In this document: positions 32,885 through 46,291 of the stretch, piece by piece | Layout: every line of letters starts with the position of its first letter | Numbering within the stretch: the stretch's first letter is position 1 | Source of the DNA: Purshia tridentata | Taxonomy: Eukaryota; Streptophyta; Magnoliopsida; Rosales; Rosaceae | Length of the DNA stretch: 64,000 nt | Assembly: GCA_003254885.1 (NCBI GenBank) | Contig: QANT01009338.1 | Location: 1 to 64,000 of the forward strand | Reading direction: 5' to 3' | Made by a program: the position numbers and the translations under genes | Notes under the pieces: generated by a model | The model's input: the letters and a program-made list of their open reading frames with translations, nothing else | Databases searched by the model: none | Told to the model about the DNA's origin: nothing

Positions 32885-33248
32885 GTCTAGTATAGTGAAG
32901 AAACTTGGTCTGGCAGCATGGTTGGAACGCAATAATTGCATATTCAACCATGGTCGGAACTCTCCCTCTGTCATCCTCAAGTCTATCATCTCCACTATTC
33001 GCTGCATATTATGTTCTCTCTCTTTTAAACCCTTTGCAGCAAATGTGGTGGTTGCTCAAAATTGGAATATTCCAAGTTCTAGTCATAATTGTTAGCTAGT
33101 TTCTTGTATTGCCTCCTTTTTGTTTTCCCCATTGTGTTTCTTTTTGCTGCCTAGAGCTACTTTCCTCTAGACTTTGCTTGTACTGGGTTTTTGCCTTATT
33201 TGGTTAATATTCTTATTTGTTTACAAAAAAAAAAGGTCTAGTATAGTG
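32885..33248 (+). mobile_element. 5'-truncated LINE with target-site duplications
   Basis: The insert (32898-33235) is flanked by perfect 13-bp direct repeats, GTCTAGTATAGTG at 32885-32897 and 33236-33248. It ends in an A tail just before the right repeat. Its 5' part encodes AWLERNNCIFNH, the end of the zinc-binding reverse-transcriptase domain of plant LINEs, then a 3' untranslated region of about 140 bp. It is a typical severely 5'-truncated insertion. The perfect duplications argue that it is fairly young. Confidence 0.85.
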
Positions 33249-33654
33249 TGAGAGAGATGGAGAGAATATATGGACATTTATATATTTAATTAAGATGGCT
33301 GTGCACCACATGTCCACATGCATTGCATTTTAAATTACAATTATCTTTTTTTCTCTTGGGTAAATAAAGTACATTACAGTGAACCCCCTGGGACAACCCA
33401 ACACCTAACTGATCAAAGTAGATCCGTTTAGTGACTGTCCCAGCTAGGTAGCCAAAGCTATTCACCATGAAGGTCTTTGAAGTTGAACAGTCCCATGCCA
33501 TGTCTTTTGCTTCACATAAGAAATGCCAAAGTTGCACTTGCTTGGAGTAGGAAGATATTAAGAAGCTTAATATGATCTCTTAGCAACTGCATTACAGTTT
33601 GAAGGTTTGGAGGTTCATTCAATTCACATTTCAAAGTATTTAAGTAGTGGGTTA

Positions 33655-34654
33655 TTAATTCATGTCCCAGAGGAAACTTGAATAGTCCCATGTATCACTA
33701 TCATCTGGAGTCCCTGTCAGATAACAGTTGAAACCTGACTCTACACTATTACAGTCCTGATTGTAGTTTATTCCACTCTGTTGATCACTTGATAATTCAG
33801 AAATCCAATCTGATAACCGGGTTTCGTATGGAGAATTCGTCAAGGCGAACTCCGATAAACCAAGAGCATCATCAGAGCAAGTGTCCTTGGCTCCCAATAA
33901 AGTCTCAACTGCGTCATGATCTTGATCGAAGTTATATTTTTCAGTACTCATACCATCACCTTGTTGGGCTTTGTTTAATGTAAATAGGTAGTTTCCTGCA
34001 GACAGAGCAAACTTGTTAGTAAAACTAATGCAGAGGAAGCAATTGTAAGTAATTATAAGGCTTTAGCAATGCACAAGAACTGCACCACGTATACCTTGAA
34101 TTTGTGCTTTCTTCTTCAAATGAGTTTTCCAGTAATTCTTGATCTCATTATCAGTTCTTCCTGGCAACATTCGGGCAATCTTCGACCACCTACAAGATAG
34201 AAAGTTAGAGCTCCACTAGCAAATTTGGGTGAACATAGTAGTTAGGCACTTAGGCAATGGTGTACTTGAAAATTAATTGATTAAGAACCTTACTTGTGAC
34301 CCCAAAGCTCATGGAGTTGAAGCATAATTTTCTCTTCTTCGATGGTGATATGGCCATGCTTAACATTGGGGCGGAGATAATTCAACCACCGCAGTCTGCA
34401 ACTCCTACCACTCCTCCTTAGACCTGCATGCAGCATGTAAACAGCTTCTCAATTTATGTGTTCGCTACATTTATAAAATGAGTCATCTTCTATATTCACT
34501 AATAAGAATTGTGTACATTACCTGATGCCTTGGCTAATGCATCCCACCTTCGATCCCCATTAAGGTTTACGAACGTGGTGAGTCGTTCATCTTCCTCCTC
34601 AAGCCAAGGACCTTTGCGTAGTTTTTCTCCTTCCAAGGCTGCTTTACAAGCCAT
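33655..34654 (-). CDS. R2R3-MYB transcription factor, MYB27/MYB59-like
   Basis: Four exons (34522-34654, 34294-34423, 34095-34189, 33655-33995) join in frame to 232 residues. The R2 repeat runs from [13 protein letters not shown] to [12 protein letters not shown] (about residues 13-67) and R3 from [13 protein letters not shown] to [16 protein letters not shown] (about 70-120), with the regular tryptophans present (R3 begins with the usual hydrophobic change). The GDRRWD in R2 and [25 protein letters not shown] in R3 place it near Arabidopsis MYB27, 48 and 59. The C-terminal half is acidic and Ser/Asp-rich and ends [12 protein letters not shown], which may be an activation region. The protein should bind DNA in the nucleus; its target pathway cannot be told from sequence. 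The start is the first ATG before the R2 repeat. Confidence 0.92.
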
Positions 34655-35812
34655 TGTTGGTGTGACAAACACACAGATATGTTCAACCCTTTTATATGAG
34701 AAGCAGTGCGGCAAAGGGTTGGGAAAAGCCAAACTGTTACATGGAACACTAGGTGGACACAACACTAGTTTGTGGGAACTCCACCATTGGCTTACATAAA
34801 TACACATCCATGAAATTGAACTGTTGATGATTGTAATTCTATCTCCCTTTTTGCATCACACTTTTTTTGCTCTATGTGCAGAGGTTGTTATATTACCAAG
34901 ATATTAATGATAATGCAGGTGTATAGATAGCCATTTTGTCTCTGCCAATTTTAGAATGTTTGCAGAGGGACATACTTGGACTAAATGATTAATGATTATA
35001 GAAAAAAGGGGGAGGATAAAGAGATAATGTTTTGTCAGGTAGCCAAAGGAAGCAAGATTTCAAATAGATTAATAGATCTTCTTGTATACTTTTTATCATT
35101 ATATCTGGAAAGAACTTAGACCGGCCACCATCACGTGCGCTTAGAGAGGAGGAAGGGTTTCTCAAAATAAAAAATTATTGGAACATTATACCAAAATAGA
35201 TACGAGTCTAGATATGGGTTGAGAACTTGAGATGGACATACAAAATCTCGACTCACATATCAACCTCATCATGATCTTTTCTAGTCAAAACAGGTTATTT
35301 TCTACTTTTTAAGAAAAATGGTTAGTTTTCTAATTGTCAAATTGTATGGGAAACTAACACTGTTCAAGATGAAGACTGTATCCAAGAACTTCATTTGGGC
35401 TTTCAGCTTTATTTTAAACTATGTGACATGCTTCACCATAACCAGCATGACAACTATACGCATGTATGAACGTAGATGTAGTATATGTACAGTGAAGCCA
35501 AAGCTTTACAAAAATAACATAATGAAACATCACAACAAACCTCAGTATTTAAATTAAGGTATTAATGTCACATATTGAACTAAGAATCCGTAGAGTTCTG
35601 AAGCCAAAACAACACTGAAAAAAGAGAACTCATCATGCCACAATCCAGCATAAGAAATCTCAAGCTTATGACCTAGAAACTATGAAGTACGCCATAACCG
35701 GAGCACAAGCCAAAAAAATACACAAAGGGAGATCTTATAATAGGTCGTTCTTCCTGGCTAGGCATATGCTCACCACAACTATCTGTCCTCTTGATAACGG
35801 GAAACACATACA
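34655..35812. other. Spacer between MYB and the small unknown gene
   Basis: The right part is probably the 3' untranslated region of the gene at 35.8-37.9 kb and the left part the MYB promoter (ATATAAAAGG on the minus strand near 34.69 kb is a possible TATA box, rather close to the ATG). No other gene seen. Confidence 0.4.
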
Positions 35813-37856
35813 CTAGCGATCTATAAATGATTTATTCATGAGATTGACGGCATCATCCATGAACTGCATGAGAGAAATGACTAATGTATTAATCATTAAG
35901 TACTGTGGAAATGTGGATTTTCATATTTCATGCATGAAAGCATACTTTGTTGTTCCCAGTCAAAACTAATTAACTAAGTACTTGGAAAAGAATCAAACAT
36001 AAGTAAATCATGAATTATCAGCAACAAACGGTGGAAGTTACATTTTAGCACCGAGGACAATGAAAGGCTGGCAGGCATAAATTACTGCATTGCTTATTCA
36101 CTTTCAAGTGAACACATAAAACTTACAGAAATAACTCTTAATTTAACAATGGACAAAAAAAAATACTCTAAATTTAGCAATATAGATCTTCCACTAATCA
36201 GATAGAACTATAACCAAACCCCCTAATCCATAACAAAAATTGTCGCTTTTGGGGAAAAGCAGTCTGCACATACTAAGCCACAGCCTGAGAAGACTGGCTG
36301 ATCAATTCATACAAAGCCTAACTCCGGAAAACATCTAGCAGCAATGAATGATAAGTGTGTATCTTATTTAGAATTTCATTATGGTGCTGTATGACAATCA
36401 TTTTCAGAAATTTCATTCTGATTTGACCTAAAAGAATTCATTTGTTTATTCAAATGATACAGGAAAACAAAGTGAACTGATATTAATCTCAGCAGATCAA
36501 ACCAGGGAGTCAGACCAGGAAAACCAGGAGCATCCTATATCAAACTGGTTTTAATCGGGCAAAACCATTTCTCAATTTCATGCTTAGAATGTTAACTGAA
36601 GCTTCTCTCCTCTTCATCAATTTAACTAACCATTATATTATTTTCATTCCATATTCTTTTAGTACTAAAATTATTCATTCCATTTTCACCCAGTTCATAA
36701 GCGATTTGGGTCTGGGACAATGACCTTTCTCAAGTGCAATTCTGGGTGTTATTTTTCCACAAAAGGTATCTACTCTTATTATCAATTTAAGAATGATAAC
36801 TCCAAACACAAAAGAGATCTGAAATAAGGAGATTACCTTTCCAAGTGTCCTGAGTTCTCGTCCAACTGGTTCCAAAAATTTCAGGTTAACTTCAATAGGC
36901 CATACCTGCATGCAAAACAGGAATCAATTAAAAGAACAATAAATGAAAAACATACAAGAAATTTTTTTTTTTTAATGATATTTATGGCACAAGCCCAATA
37001 AGAAAAATTATTCAGCAACAGGACCTATTTTAACATAACAACTATCAAACAGACAATTCAAGCACAGAATCCGTCTTCAAAAAAGTAGAAAAGACGTACA
37101 AAATACACCTCCAGAAAGGCAAAAAAAATTAGTGTAGAAAGCAAATGCAAGCTTTGAAAAAATAAATAAATTTTACAGGTAACATGATAAAGAGAAAAAA
37201 GACGGACCTGGTTAAGACATAAAGCAATGCTATATGCTACAATAGGCAAACAAACAACATTGGCATAACTCATGTTTCATTTACAGATTGGCGTGTACTT
37301 AGCATATGCCAGCATAGTTGCAGACACAAAACATAATGCTCAGAAGATCAATCACTTGATATGCACAAAAACTGAGGAAAATTAAACTAACCCAACAAAT
37401 TATTAGTCCAAATATTTGAAATGCAGAATGGACCACATAAGAATGCACATTTTACTGAAGAAAAAAAAAGGAGGAGAAGGCACCTTGACACCAAGTAATC
37501 TGATGGGTGTAACTTGCCCCGGGACGATGCAATCGGGGCCTGCTGATTCCACTATGGCATCCAACGCCAACCCATCTCCTACCGGATTCGGGTGCTGCAA
37601 AATTACACATTTTTACAAAGACCCAGATGAGTTTTTTTAAGAACAAACAGTAATTACAGGTCTACAATGAGAGTGAGGCTGTGTGTGAGAGAGAGAGAGA
37701 GAGGACCTTCATGACGGAGAGGGCATAAACGGATGTGGGGGTCTGGGTGACACGGAGAACAGGGGAATGATGGATTTTGGGGACGGGCTTGGCGGTTGAG
37801 GCCCTCCAAGGCACGTCCTTTGCCAGTGAAGCACTTCCTCCTCCTTTACGAGACAT
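35813..37856 (-). CDS. Small plant protein of unknown function, 126 residues
   Basis: Four exons (37707-37856, 37484-37594, 36837-36905, 35813-35863) all join in phase 0, with GT-AG introns, to 126 residues starting MSRKGGGSASLAKDVPWRAS and ending NLMNKSFIDR. I do not recognise the family. The N-terminal 30 residues are basic and Ser/Pro-rich. The middle (HPNPVGDGLALDAIVESAGP, then IVPGQVTPIRLLGVKVWPIE) looks like a compact beta-rich domain. The C-terminus (LEPVGRELRTLGKFMDDAVN) is probably helical. No signal peptide or membrane segment is seen. Clean splice junctions and an unbroken frame over four exons argue for a real gene. The last intron is nearly 1 kb. A CT tract follows the exon 1 donor. 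Confidence 0.75.
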
Positions 37857-38985
37857 GCCCTTCTTCTTCGGGGAGAGAGTGTGTGTCTGTGTTGTCTGTG
37901 ATGATGATGATGATGATGAAGAATTGATAAGAGTAGGTGAAGTCAGGGGAAGCAGAGCAAGGAAGAAGCCAACTGATGGATAAATCGATTGCTGCTATTC
38001 AACCAAAGCTTTCTGGGGTTTTGTAAGATGAGGAAAAGAATTGTATTCCTTTTCTAGTTTTTTTCTTCCTACAAACAATAAGCCCTTCAATATTTTCCAT
38101 CAATTATTATTATTATTATTATTATTGCTTAATTTTAGATATTAGTTTTTCTTTTAGTCTAAATCATTTTGGAAAAAAAAAAAAAAATCATTGCTGAACC
38201 CTCTTTATAAAATATGTGTGCTCTAGGTTGCATGGTTTCCACAGAAGGATACGAAAGAAATATATGCATCCCTATTTTTTGGCATAAAAGAGAATACATT
38301 CTTTGGGTATATTGGATATCCAAATTTCGGGTTTAGTCTTTATGTTGGAATCTTCCCAATTTTTAGTGAACATAATTTTTTACTATTATTATTGGGAAGA
38401 TAACACATTTTCATTTCTATTATTATTGTCATTTTCATTCCAAAGCAAAGGACAAGTTAGCCAACTATCAAAAATAGAAAATTACAAAAAATTAATCTCA
38501 CAACAATTTATTTTGGCCAGCATATATAGCAAATCCCATTTTCCAATATTTCAGATAAATTATAAATGCTTTAAAATCTTTATCTTACTAGTTGGGAAAA
38601 TAGAGACTAAAAACTGAAGGGGGAAAAAGTAAAAAGCAAAAGATTCAAAACCTCATTGTAGGAGAATAAAAAAAATGGAGGGGGAAAAAGTTGAAAATAT
38701 ATTTCACAAACCATTCTTAATCTGCAGCAGATTGCTAACAAATTCCATACATCTTAAATTACATTTATCACTGCTTCTTCTGATATCTTCAATGATTGGA
38801 ATCGAGATCAAAAAATTAAAAGACGAAAAAAAATATTAAAAAAGAATACCACCAAAATGAGAGGAGCAGACTTTATCAGCTTCCATCCATCCATTCAAAA
38901 TGAGAGGAGCAGACTTATCATTTTCCATCCATCCATTCATTTTCCAATGTGGGTGGGTACATGGAATGGAACCCTGGTTCACCCT
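37857..38985. other. Spacer between the small unknown gene and PP2A B'
   Basis: Contains the unknown gene's leader with a GAT microsatellite (about 37.90 kb), an ATT microsatellite (38105-38127) and a short tandem duplication at 38.85 kb. The ORF near 38.30-38.62 kb is AT-rich and has no recognisable similarity. Confidence 0.5.
38854..38938. repeat. Tandem duplication, unit about 43 bp
   Basis: aaaatgagaggagcagactt and ttccatccatccattc occur in both 38854-38896 and 38897-38938. It lies just past the stop codon of the PP2A gene, in its likely 3' untranslated region. Confidence 0.9.
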
Positions 38986-41900
38986 TTAGGCTGTAATCAT
39001 ATCCTCTTCCCCTCTCTGTGAGGCTGCATCCGCCAGTTTTTTCCATGTCAACTCCCGCTGTTCTTCCACCTCTCGGGCCCTCGCCTCTCTCTCCACATGC
39101 TGCCTCTCACACTCTTCAAACAAATCAGCATCCATTTCTAAAAACATTTTCCGAACATTTACAGTCAGCCCATGAACTGCTTGGTTCCAGTGACTTTGGA
39201 TATTCTTCTCCAATGCCTCAAAAATAATTGGTAAAATCACATGCCGGTTCTGAGCAATTAAACTCACAATGTGTTCATTGTTCCACAAAAAGAGTGCTCG
39301 TTCCGCAACCTGCATTGCAAATGTCACTATGAAATTTTTTCCAAGGAATGCTATTCTCAAGGGTAAAATGCAACTTTAGAAGTTTGACTTGGAATCTGAT
39401 CCCTTGACCACCTTATCAATGCTAATTATTGGGAAGGATTAAAAAACCAATTCCTAATCAACAAAATGTACTCTTTATCAGGAAACTCCCTGCAGGTAAA
39501 CAATGTTCTAATGTATGACAGGCATCCAACTACAAAATTCCAAGCAATTACCTCCTTAATTTGTTTTAACAGAATATCGAATGTAGGCACATTATCAAAA
39601 AGATCCATGAAAGCACACCTATAAGCATATTCATGACCGTATGCATAAAAGTGGACAAGTTTTCCCATTTCTTGCTGGAAAATACCAATAGTTTCATCAA
39701 GACAGCATTAGGCAACTGACTGATTTGTGACAAGATTAAAAAATAACAAATGCATAAAGTGTAAGAGTTAAAGCACTTCAAACCATTGCTAATGATCTTA
39801 CAATACTAATCAATCGGGCTGTTTCATTAGCACATTACTAGAACTACAGGTGCCAGAATTCTTGAAAAAGATAATGCATGGACCAACAACTTTTAAGAAA
39901 ACACTTAACAAATCATGAATGTTGACAGACAGAAACCACCAAAACAATGTCAACCACAGCAAGCATTTGCATGAATATGTTGAAACTCAGATGATGTAGG
40001 TTGAATAATTCTGCCACAGAAACAAATCAACTGCTTAACCAAAAAAGGGAAATTGAAGTAAAATTTCCCTCCACCATGTCCCTTCCATAATTGCTTCATC
40101 CAAAAAGATACTTAGCGAACACTCTTAAAATGCCCCCTGCCCCCCAACAGTGTCACGATGGCCAATTTTTAGTTGCCTCCTAGAATAATTCTCCCTTTCC
40201 TGGTTATTTTTTCCACCTAGCAATCTGCACTTTTTTTCAAATATTGATACTAAATGCTTTCACATAATCCTATAATGATTCTTCATGTGATTAGATATCT
40301 CACTAGTTCTTTTCCCGTGTAACGGTACAAGGTTTCATTAGTGTTTTTAAATCATATGGCTTCCAGATACCTACATTGAATATGCCTATCTGCTTATTCA
40401 ATAGAAATTCAATATGTCCAGAACACTAGAATTTTTTAACACATGATGGATGCATTTGTCAAAGACATTAACATATTAAAGAAATTCAGTCATTTAAAAC
40501 ACATCTAATAACACCATGAAAACTCCTCTCTCTTCCCGTCTTCATACTTTAAAAATATAAGCATCTGTTATTAAGCCAACCCACAAACCAGTCCTCAAAA
40601 ATCATCTATGACTGAATTTTTTCTAAAATTATCTACTTCTGAAACTGTATAGAGAATATTTATTATAAAAGAAATATCAGATCACTAATAGCATATTATT
40701 GTTCAAACATTGGCATGATATTAGCAACAAAAGGGGGATTAGAATAAGTAAATTTATCAAACTAGAACAAACTGATTAAGACCACAGCCTCTTTCTAGAA
40801 AGAGAAGCAGGGGAAGGAGAACAATGAAATGGCAGTAAACGTCCTAGTTTTAGGTAGATCATGGAAAAGCATATTTGGATACAATAAAAGCTCACTATGC
40901 ATAATCATAATATGGCATCTTTCAAAAACAGCAGCAGTTTCCATTCGTGAAAACTTTCATATGAAGATGCAGTTAATGATGTTGACACCAGTGAAATAAT
41001 CATAAGTACTATGAGAGCAGAAAAGAGTAACAATATTTGAATAAAAAAATGGAATGACAAAACTTCTAACCAAGCAGAAACAGACAAATCAGAAATAAGG
41101 TAAATTCACTACATAAACAGTGAAAAAATTCACTGGGAACCTTTTGCCTTAAACAAACAAGTTAAAAAAATTAGTTTAGAAAGTTCAACAACAAAAAAAA
41201 AAATTCTAGAGAAATAAATAACCACCCAGGTGAAAAGTTTCCAAATCTGGAAAATTTATTAAGCAAACCAAATAAAATTTAAAAATATTTCTCTACCTGA
41301 AAATGAGAGCTATTGAGGCAGCGAGCAATCTGTCTGAAAAGAGGAACCATGCACCGTTGAAATTCTGCAGCTTGTGTCGCCTCCAAAACTTCTTCAAGTT
41401 CTCCAAGGAAAAGAACTTCCTTCTGGCAGTTGGTCACTGGCCAGTATTTCAACAAACCCCTTATAACTGTATCAGCCAGCTTGTAATCCTTTTCAACAAA
41501 CTGAGTTATGCAGTAGGACAGCTGCTGATGATACACCTGAATCGGCTTAGGCTTATGCAGCGGTATAAGTGCCCGAACAAGAAACAACTTATGCTCCTCT
41601 TTCATTGGAAGTGCAAACCCATTAATTATACTCCCGAGAATCTCTAAAAGCTCGGCAACGCCACTGTGCCTCTCCGTCTCGTAGATAAACCTATAAAATA
41701 TGTTATTGATGGCTTTCCTGATGAATGGGCGGTGCACCATGAATTTCCCATATATGCGATGAAGAATGTTCTTCAAGTACTCACGCTCACGAGGGTCCTC
41801 GGAGTCAAACAAATCAAGTAGTTTCAACACGAATGAGTGATCAATGTAACGCTTGGCAACCTTGGTATCAGTATCAGATGACACAATGTATCTAAGAAGC

Positions 41901-42466
41901 AGCTCATAAACCAACTGCAAATGTGGCCAGGATGGTTCCAAATAAAGCTCCTCCTCTTCGGGATCAGCATTCTCTTGGCCTGTGTTTTCGTGGGATGCCG
42001 GGGGCAAGCACCGGAATATATTTACCGAAACCATCTTGATCATTTCCTCCTGGCAAGCCTCAGTGATCTTCCCGGACCCAGATTGTATATAATCAACCAT
42101 ATCCAAAAGGGTCTGCCTTTTAATCTCCTTCTCTCTAGGGGTCTTAAGAGTGTCCGAGAAATCGAAATGGAAGCAACACACCTGCAATTTCCGAAGAAAC
42201 AAGTTCTGGCGCTCCGAAACCGGAACGTCCCGAAACAACGGGAGGGGCTCGATGGTCCCAGAAGGCGGCAGCACCGCAATCCCGGCAACCCCACCCGAAT
42301 TGGGGCCCGTGGCAGCTGGGCCGGCCCGGGACGCGTGGTTCACAACCACATTCGCGGAGGCCGACCCGGAATTTCGGGTCCCGGGCGGACCGTACCCGTA
42401 CGACGAAGGATCATGGGAATCAGACTTGGAAGCTTTCTTATTTCCCTTGATGATTTTCTTGAACAT
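38986..42466 (-). CDS. PP2A regulatory subunit B' (B56 family)
   Basis: Two exons (41297-42466 and 38986-39309) join in phase 0 across a 1987-bp intron to 497 residues, usual for plant B' subunits. After a basic, Gly/Ser/Pro-rich N-terminus ([20 protein letters not shown]) the B56 HEAT-repeat domain runs from about residue 75 to 470, with landmarks [96 protein letters not shown] and, across the splice, [18 protein letters not shown]. The subunit selects substrates and location for the PP2A phosphatase. Sequence and exon layout fit the eta/theta/gamma/zeta group; the C-terminus (EEDMITA) lacks the peroxisomal SSL of theta. A GA microsatellite lies upstream near 42.9 kb. Confidence 0.94.
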
Positions 42467-42877
42467 AATTTCTCAAAAATGCAACAACAACAACACCCGA
42501 ATCCCAAACCCTAGAATTGGGGATCAGATTGGAATCAAAATTGAAAAGCAGCTCGTGATGTTTAATAAAACGACAACGGATCAGCGTGCATGGAATAATA
42601 AGAGCCCCACAATCTCCATCAACGTTTCTGAGTAAGTTTTATTTGATTCAATTGCTAATTTCGGCAACAGAAACTGAAAAACGAAATTGAAATCGAAAAA
42701 GGGCGTGTTGGTGCGAAGAAGAAATGTACCGTCTCTGGATCAATTTGAAATCGCTGAGGGATGATGGGATTTTCAGTCGTTGATGGATGGAAAGTCATCT
42801 GAGTCGGATCGCCGGAATGCCGGCGACTTGATCGGACGGTGATGCTTCCGGCGATCAACCCAATGAGAGTGAGAGAG

Positions 42878-42951
42878 AGATAGAGAGAGAGAGAGAGAGG
42901 GAGAGGGAGAGGGAGAGGGAGAGGGAGAGGGAGGGAGAGAGAGAGAGAGAG
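42878..42951. repeat. (GA)n / (GAGGGA)n microsatellite
   Basis: GA repeats interrupted by five GAGGGA-type units, in the likely 5' leader or core promoter of the PP2A gene. On the coding strand it is a CT tract, a common feature of plant leaders. Confidence 0.9.
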
Positions 42952-42999
42952 TGTGCGTGGGTGTGTATGAAAGTGGAGGGCAGATAATTAAGGAATAGA

Positions 43000-45900
43000 A
43001 AAAAAACAAAAAACAAAAACAACAAGTTTAAAACAGCAAAATGTGAAAAAGGGTGTCTTTTATTAAAAACACACTGACACTTGTTTATTTTTAAGGAATA
43101 TGTTTGATGTTTTTTTTTAAATTGAGAAATTTTGTTTTATTTTTTGAATTTTAGTTGGTTTTACGGTTTTTTGTTAGTTTATACGTAGCGAGACTACGTA
43201 AGATGATAATTTAAATCTAACGAAAATCTGAGATTTTACCATGTTTTTTATTTTTTTGAAAGTTGGATTGGTGCTTTGTAGAGGTGGAAAGTGGGCCCCG
43301 CCTGCATGAGATAATCGTGAGAAGCAAAAATAGTAAAATTTCTATTTTTAGTACATTCTAATTTTATCTAATTAGCTGAATGGTTTTGGCATGTGCTTAC
43401 CCCAAAACACAAAAATGGTGAATGGTATGCAATGCACGAGTCAGTTTTTCATTGATATAACTTGGTTGATGATTTTTTTTATTTTTATTTTTTATATTAA
43501 CTCATTTGATGATTTCACCAAAAAAGAAATGAGTTGCATTAATTTCATGCTACATTTTGACAATCTTCAAGACCCAAAACTTAATGAAGTAAGCTTTGAA
43601 ACTAATCTCATGAAATCTAGTTCAAATATTGTTGTAATTGAGCAACATGGACATCTACATTAAAAATTAAAAAAATTAAAAAAATTAATTTTTGCATGAA
43701 AAGAATTTGAAAATTATTCACCGAAAAGAATATATTGTTAGCTAGACATATAGCATCAAGTTCATAAACATGCACAAGTTGAAACCAGAGATATAATTGA
43801 GTCCACTAAGGTTATTGTACACTCAGATTGACCCCCATGCTGTATTGAAGGCATGCATGACTTAGACTTTGGGTGTGTAATTAGGTACTCAGTCAAGGGT
43901 TATTGATTGGCAGTTTGAATAATATTAATTGCATATATTGGGATAGAATAATATTGGTTGCTATAAATTTATAATATATGGTAAAGAATTTTTGTCCTAA
44001 ATCCAAATGTGCAAAACTGATTGGATGCAACTTTAAATTCATTTATTAATTTATTGAGAGCAGATAAGGTGATGGTATAAGATTCAATGTTCTCTGAAAT
44101 ATTGCGACACTGGAGGTGGCAATTAATCTAATGAAGTAAATCTCCCTCCAAAGGTCTCTGCCATCACTATCTCGCTGCTTTGATAACAAGATGAGAATCA
44201 AGTCTTCATCCATCTATAGAGATATAAAATTGACAAAATTCCAACTTGATAATAATTCAGATGGTTGACAAGTGTAAAAACAAGAATATGTGTGTTGATC
44301 GTGTGGGTCAATATATTTGTGTTTTTACAAAAGTATATATGAATCGTACTGACAATGGCTTTCGAGTGAGCTAAACGCAACCCAAATCACATGGGGCGGA
44401 CAATGAATTAGAGAGACTTAGTCATCAAACATAAAATGAATAATATTTATTACAAAAAAAATTGCACACATCATGGGAAAATGCAATATTAAAGCCCAAC
44501 CACTGCAACCATGGATTTTGAACTTCTTTTTTTGTTGGTGTTTGAGATTTTGAACCACAACTTTGTCATCAGCAGAATCTATGAAAAGGGAAAATCCAAC
44601 ATCATGTGTACAAATTGTATATATATAGATGATATCAAACACACAGTCCACGCTTGCAATATATATGACACAGAGAACAAACAGATGGCAGTTAAATCAT
44701 ATTTATGCATAACCCATATTATTATTCTAAGTGGATCAGGATCATCTCTATGGCTTTGTCTGTGAAAAAAAATGCTTTCATTTAACCAATACCATACATT
44801 TTACATTGCTTTTTCCGCACCCATTCAAATTGGCAACTTATTAAAGTGAAAGTGCTATGAGATTAAATTTGAATAAATGAAATACCATCATATTATTTAA
44901 CGAGCAAAATTTGGTACACATAATTGGTACATATAACAATAATCTTCAACGAATATTTAACATGTTGTCTGATATAATACATAAATAAATAAAAATCTAC
45001 TTTAATTCCTTAGCTTGATAACCTTACCAATATATTACAGTCTCATAAGAGAATGTTGTCTTAAATTATAAAGTTTAAAAAGAAAAAAACAGTGTTTTTG
45101 TTGTGCATGTATTTTTGGTTGGCAATGAAGACACTCTCTTTAAAATGGGTTAACAGTTTATGTATTCTCTAGAGAAAATGACAACGATAGTTCTTGAACT
45201 CTCACCTATATATCATTTAAGTCTATTTCATCGATTTCATTCTATTTTTATGTCAATTTCAGTCATATTTTAAGCATGTGAACCATTTTTGAAAAATAAA
45301 AATGGTAACTCATTTTTTCTTTCTTTTTCATGACTAAAATTGACAGAATAAATTAAAGTGATACATATGTGAAAGTTCATGCATCGTATAATATAAAAAG
45401 TAAGTTTGGACACATTGAAATAACTCATCTGTGGAGGCTCTGTTTGGGCCGAGTTAGGCCTGAAGTCACTATCTTTTGGACAAAATTGATTGGGCCGACA
45501 TAGTTGTACTACAAAATTTCGAAATCTTAGGCCAATGATATATTCAATAATGCTCTTCCGAAAGTTTGGCATCCATAAATCAAAAAAAGCCAGCCCATAA
45601 CATGATTTATATTAATTAGCATGACAACCTTATGCATGGTCAGTTCGTTTGGAAGAAGGTTGAGGCCCTTGAGGCATGGACATGATTTCTTCATCTATTT
45701 GCTTAATTTAGTATCGGATATCGAGTAGGAGAATGAGAAAAAATAATATTAAAAAATCCAAAAGTATGTGAATTCAATATGGCTATAAGATACAGAACGG
45801 GTGTGGAAGAAGAAACAATATTTGTGCTGAAAAATAGCGCTGCGTTTCAGCTATTTTTATTTCTATATTTTTCCCATTGTTTTTTTCTGCATGAGAGAAA

Positions 45901-46150
45901 GGTCAGAGTCCGTCTAGCTAGTGTACCGAATAGTATATCGGTTGATATAAATACATAAATTCTAATGATTCTATAAATAGATATGTAAAATCTTTTGGCA
46001 TTAATACCGGCCGAAATTGTAGAATTTTTCTTGTCATGATTGCCGTGATGTGGCAATTATGAAGGCCAAAAGATTATATAACCATGAGATGCACATGATA
46101 ACCCAATCACCCATTCGCTTCTTGGTTGCTAAGCTTGGGGTCTCCCTGCA
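43000..46150. other. Intergenic spacer, no gene seen
   Basis: AT-rich DNA. Several short ORFs on both strands have no recognisable domain and no splice partners. No terminal repeats were identified. Confidence 0.5.
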
Positions 46151-46169
46151 ATTCTTGACATGCAAATAG

Positions 46170-46291
46170 GGTTGCACACCGATTAACATGTTTTGTTGTC
46201 TGTGTTTCAGGACGTTTTGCTTGAAGACTTATGTAACGTTTCTCTAAGTTTCTAATATATATTTCGTTTAATCTCCAAAAAAAAAAAAAAA
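46170..46291 (+). mobile_element. Possible LINE 3' end with A tail
   Basis: A T-rich stretch with tatgtaacgtttctctaagt and atatatttcgtttaatctcc runs into 15 A residues at about 46277. This resembles the 3' end of plant LINEs. No clear target-site duplication or coding part was found, so the call is weak. Confidence 0.3.

Noticed and set aside
38303-38617. 104-codon ORF rich in Phe, Ile, Leu and Ser
   Set aside because: Composition follows the local AT content and no homology was seen.
39426-39781. Minus-strand ORFs inside the PP2A intron
   Set aside because: They break the continuity [14 protein letters not shown] that defines the exon join and have no similarity to the B56 domain.
41921-42635. 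Plus-strand ORFs of 160-200 codons opposite the PP2A exon
   Set aside because: They mirror the B56 coding strand and have no domain of their own.
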